NCBI GenBank assembly: GCA_019426215.1
Contig: CM033393.1
Span: forward strand, 11,442,046 to 11,506,045
Reading direction: 5' to 3'
DNA length: 64,000 bases
Origin: Buddleja alternifolia
Taxonomy: Eukaryota > Streptophyta > Magnoliopsida > Lamiales > Scrophulariaceae
The position numbers were made by a program, and so were the translations under genes. Shown piece after piece: positions 1 to 10,900 of the stretch (within the stretch, counting starts at the first letter, position 1; each line of letters begins with the position of its first letter). The notes beneath the pieces were generated by a model. That model worked only from the letters and a program-made list of their open reading frames with translations, was not told the origin of the DNA and searched no databases.

Positions 1-1176
1 AGCAAAAGCCGACAATAACCCACAATGCAACACCACCACAAACCAATTTTTCTCACCAATCAACACCACAATATTGTCGTCAACAACAAAAACCGAATGC
101 AGATATCCCAACAACCAAACCAAGGATACACAAAATAAGCCGGCAAGGCGCACGAATAAACGAAAGATACAAGAGGGAGCGAAAAGCCTTACCCATCGAA
201 AACAATCACGGAGTTGGCCAAAAGTGCCAAAGCAATTCGCACTAGCATAAACAGCCCCTGTAAATCTGGAAATTGCAAAAAGAGAACCCCGAATTTGTTG
301 AAATTTGGCAAAATAACCACTGAAATGAGTGAAATGTTTAGAATAGGCCCTGAAATGCGAAATGTGAGCAGCAATCGACCCTGAAACTCTGAAAATCAAA
401 CAAATCGGCCCTTATCCGATGGGAATGGTATAAAAATCGGACCCCAATGTGAAATGTTGAAAATTTTTCGCCCTATGCATGAACCCTAGGAAAAAGCACT
501 CAAAATTCACCTAAAATCCGAAAATAATCGGTGGGATAGAGAGGAAAGATCGAAAATAGGATGGGTATTGGTGATTTTTATGTTTGGAAGTGAAAGAAGG
601 TCGGATTTTGGGGCGGGGAGGTTAACAATGTCGCGGTTGGGTGGGTGGAAGAAAGGAATAGTGGTGAAAATGAAACAGAATTCAGCCCTTAAAGTGCTGA
701 GTATCCGCGACGTGCCGCGGTCCCGTGCCGCGGCACAAACAAAACCGCGGTCCAGGGACGCGGAATGGTGCACTTGTGCACTTGGCAAAGAAGGGAGGGG
801 GAACCGCGGTATGGTTTTGGAAAATCACATTGACGCCGCGGTTTCGAGCCGCGGCGCAGAAAGTGCGTAACGTTTGCCCGTATTTTTTTCAAAGACGACC
901 GCGGTCCTGTGCCGCGGTGCAGTGCTGAGATGTGTAGGCATTGACTAGGTGCCGCGGCACTGAACTGCGGTCCTGTTCCCAATTTTTTTTTTTTTGGAAA
1001 ATAAAAACGCAGCAACCGAAAAGTCAACAAACCCTGAAACAAGAAATCAAAAATAACTCAGCTCAAGAAGTAAAACAAAAGGAAAATCAATGAAAAATTA
1101 AGAAAACATGAAAAACGTGGGTTGCCTCCCACGAAGCGCTGGTTTATAGTCATTAGCTTGACGTTTCAAGAGGGGG
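1..1176 (-). other. Gypsy 3' non-coding tail
   Basis: This stretch follows the integrase C-terminus of the minus-strand gypsy element. About 1105-1165 has the 'aagcgctggtttatag / gggttgcctcccac' sequence I recognise from the region just 3' of integrase in Athila-type elements. No long open frame with recognisable protein is present; the small open frames here overlap a GC-rich repeat cluster (715-957). An envelope-like ORF, found in some Athila elements, cannot be demonstrated. Confidence 0.55.
715..957. repeat. CCGCGG palindrome cluster
   Basis: The hexamer CCGCGG occurs nine times (starts at 715, 728, 745, 804, 836, 849, 899, 912, 952) within about 240 bp, mostly embedded in variants of GTGCCGCGGCAC or ACCGCGGTCC. 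The surrounding sequence is AT-rich and CpG-poor, so this is a sharp CpG island inside the 3' tail of a decayed gypsy element. Confidence 0.8.
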
Positions 1177-3865
1177 TCACGGGGATGGATCCTGGAGCGG
1201 GACGGTGTGCTTGTCCTTGCTCCATCCTTGATGAAAATAATGTTTCAACCGGTGCCCATTTACAGTAAAAGTACCCTTTACCTCGTTTTGAATCTCAATA
1301 GCCCCGGATGGATAAACCTTTGTGATAGTGAAAGGACCTGACCACTTTGAACGGAGTTTGCCCGGAAAAAGTCGTAGGCGAGAGTTGAAAAGAAGTACCA
1401 CATCGCCAACTTAAAATTCCAGGGGTGTGATCCTTTGATCATGCCATTTCTTCGTTCGTTCCTTGTACAACTTGGCATTCTCATATGCCTCATGTCGAAA
1501 TTCGTCAAGCTCATTAAGTTGGAGTAACCGATTTTTACCTGTAGCTTGCATATCAAAGTTAAGCATTTTAATAGCCCAATATGCTCTATGCTCAAGTTCG
1601 ACAGGTAGGTGACATGCTTTTCCAAAAATAAGGCGGTAAGGTGACATGCCGATTGGGGTTTTAAACGCGGTTCTATATGCCCAAAGTGCATCATCTAGCT
1701 TGAGGGACCAATCCTTCCTAGAGGAACTAACTGTTTTTTCTAAGATGCGTTTAATTTCCCTATTCGACACTTCTACCTGTCCACTCGTTTGAGGGTGATA
1801 CGGGGTCGAGACCTTATGTGTGACACCATATTTTGTTAAAAGAGCATCAAATTGTTTGTTCCGAAAATGTGTGCCACCATCGCTAATAATTGCTCGAGGA
1901 GTGCCAAAACGGGTGAAAATATGCTTCTTTAAAAATCTTAGCACTACTCGAGCATCATTAGTTTGCAATGCTTCCGCCTCAACCCACTTAGACACATAAT
2001 CAACGGCTACAAGTATGTACTTGTGGGAATGAGAATTAGGGAAGGGTCCCATAAAATCAATTCCCCACACATCAAAAAGTTCGCATTCTAGCATATTATT
2101 TAAAGGCATCTCATGCTTTCGAGAAATATTGCCAACACGTTGGCATTTATCACACGATGCAACAAAAGCATGGCTATCTTTAAATAAAGTAGGCCAGAAG
2201 AAACCCGATTGTAGCACCTTGAGGGCGGTCTTAGTGGGTCCGAAGTGTCCTCCAATGACACCATCGTGACAGTGGCGCAAGATAGACATTGTTTCCTCGA
2301 AGGGAACACACCTCCGGATAATACAATCTGCACAAACTTTAAACAAGAAAGGATCATCCCACAAATAGTGCTTAGCTTCAGATAGGAATTTCTTCCTCTG
2401 ATGATAAGTAAGATCTGGGGGGAGTTCCCTCGTGACAAGATAATTCGCAATATCAGCAAACCAGGGGCGGGGTCCATTAATGATAGCATAAAGATGTTCA
2501 TCCGGGAATTCTTCTAAAATTGGTGTGGCATCTAAAATATCTACCCGAGAGTCCTCAATTCTAGAAAGGTGGTCCGCAACAACATTTTCTACCCGCTTTT
2601 TGTCTCTAATTTCTAGGTCATATTCTTGTAACAACAAAATCCACATCAATCTTGGTTTTGCATCTTTTTTAGAGAGGAGGTATTTAAGAGCTGAATGGTC
2701 GGTGTATACAATGACTTTATTCATGACAAGGTATGAATGGAACTTATCAAAAGCGAATACGACAGCTAGTAACTCTTTTTCAGTAGTTGCATAATTCTGT
2801 TGTGCATCATTAAGTGTCTTACTCGCGTAATAAATTGTTCGAAATACCTTATCCTTGCGTTGACCAAGGACTGCACCTACCGCGAAATCACTTGCATCAC
2901 ACATTAGCTCAAACGGGAGACTCCAATCGGGTGCCACGATCACGGGAGCCGTAATCAATTTTTCTCGAAGAGTGTGAAATGCCTGTAAACAAGTAACGTC
3001 AAAATCAAATTGTGCATCTTTCATGAGGAGATTAGATAGAGGTTTCGAAATATCTGAAAAATTCTTAATAAACCGTCTATAAAACCCGGCATGACCCAAG
3101 AAACTCCTCACTTTTTTGACAGATGTGGGAGGAGGAAGTTTCTCGATAACTTCCACTTTAGCGGGATCCACCTCAATACCCTTGTGTGAAATACGATGTC
3201 CCAAAACTATGCCTTCTTGTACCATAAAGTGACACTTCTCCCAATTTAAAACAAGGTTAGTATCCTCACATCTCTGTAAAACCAATGATAAATTATTCAA
3301 ACAAGAATCAAATGAAGAGCCAAAAACAGAGAAGTCATCCATGAATATTTCAATGAAATTTGGAACCATATCATGAAAGAGAGCCATCATACAACGCTGA
3401 AATGTGGCAGGCGCATTACAAAGGCCAAATGGCATTCGTCTATAAGCAAATGTACCATAAGGACAAGTGAAAGTCGTTTTTTCTTGATCCTCCGGTGAAA
3501 TAGCAATTTGATTATAACCCGAATAGCCATCTAGAAAACAATAGAATTCATGTCCGACTAACCTTTCTAGCATTTGGTCAATGAAGGGGAGGGGAAAGTG
3601 ATCTTTTCTAGTAGCATCATTTAATTTCCTATAGTCAATACAAACACGCCAACCTGTCACGGTGCGAGTTGGGATTAACTCGTTTTTCTCATTTGAGATA
3701 ACGGTTATTCCTCCTTTCTTTGGCACGACTTGGGTTGGGCTTACCCATGCACTATCTGAAATAGGATATATTATACCTGAGTTAAGCAATTTAATCACTT
3801 CCTTTTTTACTACCTCTTGCATCATTGGATTTAGTCTCCTTTGAGGTTGGATTGTGGTCTTGTAA
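1177..3865 (-). pseudogene. pol: Ty3/gypsy pol: RT, RNase H and integrase
   Basis: Codes for the replication and integration enzymes of the gypsy element. From the N-terminus it shows RT with '[10 protein letters not shown]' (the catalytic FMDD box), then RNase H ('[15 protein letters not shown]' and '[11 protein letters not shown]'), then integrase with an HHCC zinc-binding segment (H...CDKCQ) and a DDE core (the D of 'GIDFMGPFP', the D of 'ISDGGTHF', and the downstream E of '[11 protein letters not shown]'). The frame is open from 3825 to an in-frame TAA at 1411-1409, where a lysine codon is expected. The same frame resumes to 1177 with the integrase C-terminal 'LLFNSRLRLFPGKL' segment. A one-base frameshift near 3862-3866 separates it from the protease frame. 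With one shift and one stop it is inactive but only lightly damaged compared with its neighbours. Confidence 0.88.
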
Positions 3866-4923
3866 ATTGTCCTCTATTAAGATTTTATGCATGCAGATAG
3901 CTGGACTAATTCCTTTGATGTCTGCGATCTTCCAACAGAATGCCCTTTTGTGAGTCCTCAATACTCGTAATAGTTTTTCTTCCATGCTTCCTGTCAAAGA
4001 TGAAGAAATAATCACAGGTAAAGTTTCCGAAGTATCAAGGAAAGCATATTTCAAATGAGATGGTAAAGGTTTGAGTTCGAGTGTCGGAGATTCTTCTATT
4101 GATTGTTTTGGTGGAGTGGTCAATGGGCGATCTAGAGATTCAAATCTTGGTCGATAACTCCGCTTATTAGGCGGATTGGCCTCAAGGCTAGCCAACATCT
4201 CTTGTAAGTGCTCCACATCGGTCTCTTTGTCCATAGGGCCAATTAAGCAAGTTTTTAATAAGTCATCATCATTATGAAGCTGAAAGTACTCAACAGAAGC
4301 ATGATCAACAATATCAATAGCATAACAAGTAGGGGTAGTGGAAGGATGCCTCATTGCTTGATATACATTAAAAGTAACCTGATCTTCACCTACTCTTAGT
4401 ATGAGCTTACCATTAGCGACATCAATTAAAGCTTTACCCGTATTCAAGAATGGACGACCCAAAATAAGTGGCATCTCGACGTCTTCCTCCATGTCTAATA
4501 CTATAAAGTCCACCGGAAAGATGAACTTATCAACCTTGACTAGTACGTCTTCGACCATCCCTCGTGGGTACTTAATGGATCGATCCGCCAATTGGAGAGA
4601 AACGGTGGTTGGTTTTGGTTCTCCGAGCCCCAACTTCCTGAAAAGCGAGAAAGGAAGTAGATTAATACTTGCTCCTAAATCACAAAGAACTTTAGAGAAA
4701 GTAAGAGAACCTATTGTGCAAGGAATTGAGAAACTCCCTGGGTCTTTAAGCTTAGGGGGAAGCTTATTCTGAAGTATCGCGGAACATTCCTCGGTGAGTG
4801 CAACGGTTGCATGTTCTTCAAGCTTGCGTTTGTTCGAAAGAATTTCCTTGAGAAATTTAGCATAGCTTGGCATTTGGAGAATAGCATCTGCAAAAGGAAT
4901 GTTAATGCATTGCTCAGCTATAC
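3791..4923 (-). pseudogene. Ty3/gypsy gag end and aspartic protease
   Basis: This open frame (best start 4873) begins with a lysine-rich gag/protease linker ('MPSYAKFLKEIL'), typical just upstream of protease in Athila-like elements. It continues into a retropepsin-like domain with the active-site triplet in 'CDLGASINLLP' and the flap/hydrophobic region 'LILGRPFLNTGKALID'. The frame is open leftward to the junction at about 4923, where the rest of gag is missing. The last ~25 codons (3865-3791) are out of frame relative to RT because of a one-base frameshift. The protease would process the Gag-Pol polyprotein in virus-like particles. Confidence 0.8.
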
Positions 4924-4924
4924 G

Positions 4925-6050
4925 AATCTACCCATGTCGTTGTGGGCCATGCATTGCTCATGACAGCCCACATCTTGAACAAGTGTCCATCTAGGTCTGT
5001 TCCTATAACTCTTTATTAGATATGGAGTGGAAAGACGCCTAGTCTTAAACACGTTAGGATGTGGGGTTGTCCAGCCTATGTAAAAAAGACAAAGATGGAG
5101 AAATTGGAAGATAGATCTTTAAGAGGTCGATTCGTTGGTTTCCCTGAAGATTCTATTGGATACCTCTTCTACCTGCGCTATGATCAAAAAGTTATTGTGG
5201 CTCTACATGTGTACTTTCCCGAAGACTAGTTCATTCGAGAAGGTGGCAGGAAGAAAGATTGTTCTAGAAGAATAAAACGAAATCCCTTTAGAGACCACTG
5301 TTCAACGGACTCAAAATGAACCTAACCAAATGCAGCATCCCATCACGTAGATCGAGTATAGTATCTTAGCCACCTGAGAGATATGGTAATCTGCTACAGA
5401 GAGAGCATAATTTGTGTGTCGTAGCGGAGGGAAATTATGGAGATGATCCCTCTACTTTTGAGCATGCGACGGAGGATATAGATTTTGCAAAATGTCTTGA
5501 GGGTGTGAAGACAGAGATGGATTAGATGTATTCGAACCAAGTCTGGACTCTAGACGATTGCCCTAGGGGTATTGCACCAATAGGTTACAAGTGGATCTAC
5601 AAGAGAAAGATTGGTCCAGATGGCAAGGTCGATACCTTTAAAGTTAGGCTTGTGGCGAAAGAGTATAGTAATAAAGAGGGTACTGGCTATGAAGAAACCT
5701 TCTCTCCCGTTGCCATGATCAAATCCATTAGAATTCTACTTGCAAAAGCCACACATTTAGACTATGGAATCTTGCAGATGGACGTGAAGACCGCGTTCTT
5801 AAATGGATACCTCGAGAAGGACATCTACATAAAACAACCCAAAGGTTTCATGTCCAATGAAGATTCTCATAACGTGTGTAAATTGAATAGGTCAATTTAT
5901 GGATTTAAACAAGTATCGTGGGGCTGGAATCTTTGTTTTGATAAAGAAGTTCAGAACTATGGCTTTATCAATAACGAAGATAAAACATGAGTTTACAAGA
6001 AATCTAGCAGGAGTAAAATATCATTTCTAGTCCTATATGTTGATGACATT
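4925..6050 (+). pseudogene. pol: Copia A, piece 1: integrase C-terminus and RT N-terminal half
   Basis: TNT1-94-like Ty1/copia polyprotein remnant. About 4938-5230 reads as the end of integrase ('VGHALLMTAHILN', then 'RMWGCPAYVKK') with several stops. The RT frame is open from 5526 to 5990 and shows copia RT landmarks ('IGYKWIYKRKIGPDG', 'LVAKEYSNKEG', 'QMDVKTAFLNGYLEKDIY'). A TAG at 5523 sits just before the open stretch. The frame reaches the RT active site Tyr-Val-Asp-Asp-Ile and is cut there at 6050 by Sirevirus element 1. The remaining active-site sequence resumes at 21135. The upstream half of the element is absent: the fragment starts abruptly against the gypsy remnant. Confidence 0.85.
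6046..6050. repeat. Target-site duplication ACATT (element 1, left)
   Basis: The 5 bp ACATT directly before TGTTGGTCCC is repeated at 21135-21139 directly after CCTAACA. Removing one copy plus the insert restores the copia A reading frame through the YVDD box. Confidence 0.95.
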
Positions 6051-7719
6051 TGTTGGTCCCAAGTGGCATATGAAAGGGCCTAGAAGGGGGGGGGGGTTGA
6101 ATAGACCATGAAGTCTTTTTCGACTTCAAAAAGTTTCATATTAAAAGATTTTTGGACGCTTGAAAAGATAGACGCTTGACTTAAGCGTTCACTTAAAATC
6201 ATTGGCGCTTTGGCGAAGCATATGATGAAGACTGTTTTTAGGAAGTTAACTCAGACTTCAAGATCTGAATACTTTGACCAAGTAGGTTAAGCGTTCAGTT
6301 CTTTAATCAGTGTTAGCACAGCGGAATGATTTTTGGAGTCTTCTCTTTGAAGGCTTTAGCGTCACAAGAGGTTTCTTAGTTGCTTAGCTTTTGATTATGT
6401 TTTACTTAATCAATTTATGCAATGATATGATAGATAAAAGAATTGACTGAAAAGTAAATGACACAATATTTGTAAGGTTCGTTGGGTGGTGTAATCCCAA
6501 CTACGTCCTTCTTCTCCTCGAACACTTGGAGGCAATCCACTCAAATGATTCTCAAAGAATCACACAGAATCTTCTACAAATTAGGGAGAGATGGATGTCG
6601 ATGACTTGAGCTCCTTGATCACACAGATTTCTGCTCCAAATCACTTCAATCCCCTTGCTTATTTCACCCAAAAATATGGCAAATATCCAACTTCAACTTC
6701 ACAAAGATCGCGAAGCTTGGATAGGGTTTTTCTAAAAGGGTTTGTTTGATTTTGATGAAGTTCAAACAACTGGAATATCTCAGTAGTAGAGTAGTTTCTT
6801 CAAAAAGAATGTTTGAGATATTGGGTTGACTATCTCAGGATTTGATGAAAAGCAAAGAGAATATTTTCTTAGGTATTCTGGATTTTCTGAGAGTTTAAGG
6901 AACGAGACTTCAATGCAACAGCAATTTGGCTTGATAATTGTTCTATGTTTGGCTTGTTGTTGAAGTTCTATTTATAGGCATTCTTGGAAAAAAGTGTCCG
7001 TTTGACACATGCAAGGGCGTGTGTCTCTCACTTTCGCGAGTGAACAACTTTTGTCTTTTTTCCTGAAAATCTGCTGTACAAAAGTTGGTGCTGCAGTCTT
7101 TGAATTGTTGACAGTCCAATAGGATGGCTTCTCCGTACGTCTGAAAGTGCTTATCACATTTAATGCTCTTATCAACATTTAATGCATTTGAATTAAATGC
7201 CCGTTGGCATTTAATGCATTGAGAATATTTGCATTAAACTCTTTTCGATCTAACACTTCAGGAGAATGTTTGTCATTTGATAGATGCTTCATTCAAGAGC
7301 TGAAAGTTCCATTTAATCTGGAGGACTATTTAATGTTTAGACGCTTGGAAAAGTCTTCAGACTTTATTTAGAAGTGTAGACGTTTGTGACTTCAGTCTTC
7401 GTTACTTGACACCTCACTCAGAACATGTCAGGCGCTTAGTGTGAACTTCTTCAAACTTCATTCACTATTGATTTCTTGGACGCTTGGAGTCTTCAGATTT
7501 TGCAGTCTTGATAAGCTCACTCAGAAAGTATCAAATGCTGTAATCTAACCGACTTCTTGATCTAAGAATTTCAAAAGTAAAAGATAAAATAAAATCTATA
7601 CATTTCTAATGTTCAAATGCTTATACAATGTATCTATGAAATTTAAGCGTACATAACTTTGGGGTCTAACAAGATTCCTAATTGTCATCATCAAAACATC
7701 TAACATGAAATTCCTAACA
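6051..7719 (-). repeat. Element 1 3' LTR
   Basis: Runs from CCTAACA/TGTTAGG at 7719 down to TGTTGGTCCC at 6051. A TATA box reads TATAAATAGAAC on the minus strand at about 6977-6966. Upstream of it lies a cluster of CATTTAATGC repeats (about 7153-7240). A run of nine or more G residues sits at about 6087-6096, near the U5 end. The small open frame inside it (7178-6972) is shared with the other LTR only because the LTRs are copies of one another. Confidence 0.93.
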
Positions 7720-7733
7720 ATTTCCCCCTTTTT
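7720..7733 (-). promoter_or_regulatory. Polypurine tract of element 1
   Basis: On the minus strand this reads AAAAAGGGGGAAAT immediately before the LTR's TGTTAGG. This is where plus-strand DNA synthesis is primed in LTR retrotransposons. The same tract precedes the LTR of element 3 and, decayed, that of element 2. Confidence 0.9.
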
Positions 7734-7939
7734 GATGATGGCAATACTCACTCTTTTATAGTTGAAGAGTTACGACAACCAAAGTTAATAAGCGTTATGT
7801 TAGTAAGTTAGAGTTAGTTAAGCTTCAACGAGATGTTTCAGCTGAAAAATGTACTTTATATATATTCGGAGAATTCATACATTTTACAAACTATGTAGAA
7901 ACAGAAGATGAGGGTTAAATTACAAAGTGCTATCATGAT

Positions 7940-10900
7940 CTACTTTCTTCTGGTAAGATTTCGTCGTCTGATCATTTCTGTTCTGATGGCTTCTTCGATG
8001 AGATCTTGAAGAGTGATCATTATCTGATTATCTCTGTCAATTACGAAGGGGTTTTCCTTTTTTCTCCTTGTTTCATACACTGTATGCCGTCGATCCCATT
8101 CGGATGGATCAATACCCATATGCCTAAGCACTGCTCTAAACGCTTGAGATAAGTCTGAGAACTCCATTTCCACAACAAAGTCTTGAGGAGTAGTAGGATC
8201 TAGAAGTGGCGCTCGCTCCATCGGTATATTGAATTGTTCAAGTAGCACTTGAGATGGCACAGGTATATCTACTCTGAAAGCAATGGGAGGAAAACCAGTT
8301 CTTCTACTAGGAATTCCCGTGGCGGCAACCCATGAAGGGTAATTGGATTCGGGCAAAGGAGGAGGAGGTGGCAAGAAGACAAAATCTTGTGGATTTTGCG
8401 GATCTGGACCTTCACTTCTTGACGCTTAGAACTTGATTGAGCTCTTGACCTTGCATGAGCTTTCCTCTTTTACCCCTTATTGCCATCATCAGCCTTTGCT
8501 GTAGCTTAAGTAAGAATGGCAATTTGAGCAGCCATTTGGACCATGGATGCAGCCAACACATCAAATTTTGCTTCAAGAGATTCTTTCATAGCAATTTGAT
8601 TAGCTACAAGTCCATCGATCATCGTCTGCATACGAGAAAGAGCAGTATCTATGGCAGCATCAGCAGCTCCGCGCATGTGAGCAACTTGAGGGCTCATATT
8701 CTCCTTCTCGATCTTAGCTAAGTCTTCCTTGATCCAGTGGAGAGATTCTGCATGATTGGACGCTTGAGCGTTCATCTCTTCCAATGCTTTAGTGAGGAGA
8801 GGCACAAATGTTTGAAGCACATTCGGAGAGGTAGCTGGTTGTTTAAATCTTGAAGTGTGCTTTAGTGACTCTATAGATAGTTGATGAAAATTGGGATTAA
8901 AGACAGACGGATGGATTGCTATCTCAGCAACCGTTGGAACGGGTGAAGTTGAAGCGTCAGGCACAGCCTCTGGTTGAGACGCTTGAACTGGTTCCACTAT
9001 TGGCGCTAAGGCAACTTCTGTATCAGATGTGGAAGGTAAAGAAGAGAAAGTAGTTAGATGACTAAAGTCACAGAATCTGAAGTTGAGCCTTCCAAAATCT
9101 GAATCAGCAAACTCCATTGATGAACTGTTGATTAACTCATTTACTCGAGAAATAGGAATGGTCGAGAAATCACTTAGAGTACGGATTAGAGTGTCCATTG
9201 CTATGACCCAACTTAATCCTAAGATCTGGAGCATGTGGTTAACAAAGATCTTGCAACGAGGAGCCTTAATAAAGAATAGAGCATCGTCACGTGGAGTGAA
9301 TGAGAAGCGTAGTACTCTATCTTTTGGCAATTCCAATGGACGCTCAGATTCGGATACATATATTGCCATGTATTCTTCAACGTAAGGCAAGGCTGCACGC
9401 GAGATGTCCGAATTTCTTTCGAGTAAAGAGAGAACATAGGCATAGTGTTCTATCAGTTCCTGTCGGAAAGAGAAGAACAATGGATACCCAAAAAGAGGTC
9501 TTATAATGGATCCATTTGGCTTCCTCAGGTTTGCAGTGAAGACGTTGTCGAAATCCCGTAAAGGAGGGAGCATCTTCAACATATGTCTGATGTTGTCTTC
9601 CTGCTGACCATGTGTAAGCGTTAAATCGAAAGTAGGCTTTGTTCCGCTTGTTGACGCTTGGCCACAATAATTAATTGGCAAATCTGCGATCCTAGCCAAC
9701 GCTTCATGCAGAAAGCGTTCAATTGGTTGACGGAAAGAGGGTAAGAGAGCAAGTGGCCCAACTCTTGCTTCTCGGCGCTGTAATCAATATCCAGCAAACT
9801 GTCTTCTTTTATCTAGCATGCCGATTGTGAACAAGTGAGGTTCCTTGACCAGGTCTTCAAACTTGTAACGATGGCCAACGTAGGTTTCACACCAGGTAAC
9901 CTCATTCATGCAGAAGGTTGTGCCTGTATTCAGAATGGCACGAAAGCCTTCATGATGAATATCTCGGATGGCTTCAAAGCGATGCTTATCAGGTTGATAG
10001 TTTGCATTCAGGACGCTTTGTAAGAAGTAATCAGCCTCCTCTTGAATGAGAGAGTTTAGAGAGGCAGGACGCTCACCGATATAGGGACTTTTATTTGTCC
10101 ACAATCTTAATGGGTTGGGAAAGCTCTGATTAGCAGCACAGTGCACAACTGAACGAAAGTGGGAATAACCCTTTTTCTTTAAGTTTCCTCTTCAGGATTT
10201 AAAAGCTCCACAAGTAGACGCTCATAGGCTCTAATCTTGTAGTTTCTTGGAGCAAAACCTGAAGGCTTGCTACGTCCCATATCCAGAAAGTAAGATAAGT
10301 CCACATCCCCTTGTGGAATTCTATCAATACCCCATTTTTTGAAAATCTGTATAGACGCTGGGGTAGGAGGTAGAGGATCTCCATTGGCTAGTGCCAAGTA
10401 GTATGCAAATTCAACGCTTGAGACTGCATTGTTGAACAACATTTCCACAAGAGCCCGATCTCTATCAATTATCTTGGCTAAATCAGCTTCAGCGACAATG
10501 TAACATTCTTCATTATAGCTAGCTAGAATGAATTCTTCTTCAGGAACTGGAGGCATATAATTGATTGAATGATCAATCGTCTTCAGTGGGTCGAGTTTGA
10601 AGAAGTGGCTAGGCGCTGGAACATCTTCAGCAACACTCTGACCTTCTGAGCGTGCCTCTGTTATAACCTGAACAGGGATAGGAGTCTGAACCTCTGTAGT
10701 AGTAGGTTCCTCAGCTTCAATTGCAGCAACTTCTGCGGTAACATCTTTAGCAATAGTGACAACTTCTGTCATATCAACGTCCAGGAGGACATCTATTGAC
10801 GCTTCAGCAGCGGCTGGAACTATAGCTGTAATACGAGAGCTATCCTCTATATGAGCAGGATCTTCTATAGATGTAGGAATAGAAATGTTGTGGGAAGAAA

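Larger units (their letters stand above)
1..4923 (-). mobile_element. Athila-like Ty3/gypsy retrotransposon fragment
   Basis: The minus strand reads, in order, the end of a gag/protease frame, aspartic protease, reverse transcriptase, RNase H, integrase, and then about 1.2 kb of 3' non-coding sequence running off the left edge. The protein style (a CxLGAS/DLGAS protease following a lysine-rich gag tail, FMDD-type RT, HHCC plus DDE integrase) matches the Athila/Tat branch of plant Ty3/gypsy elements. Neither LTR is present: the 3' LTR would lie left of the window, and at about 4923 the open gag/protease frame changes abruptly into copia integrase sequence. That abutment is a truncation or deletion junction, not an LTR boundary. 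Confidence 0.85.

Noticed and set aside
689..1042. Overlapping open frames in the GC-rich cluster as a gypsy envelope ORF
   Set aside because: They exist on both strands because CCGCGG repeats lack stops; no recognisable protein.
1177..3825. A host gene annotated as a pol-like protein
   Set aside because: RT, RNase H and integrase motifs with retroelement order and an in-frame stop identify it as a gypsy remnant.
6972..7178. Open frames in LTR U3 (also 20384-20593, 21876-22085, 36371-36652) as possible LTR-encoded proteins
   Set aside because: They are shared between LTR pairs because LTRs are copies, lie upstream of the TATA box, and do not align convincingly between elements as proteins.
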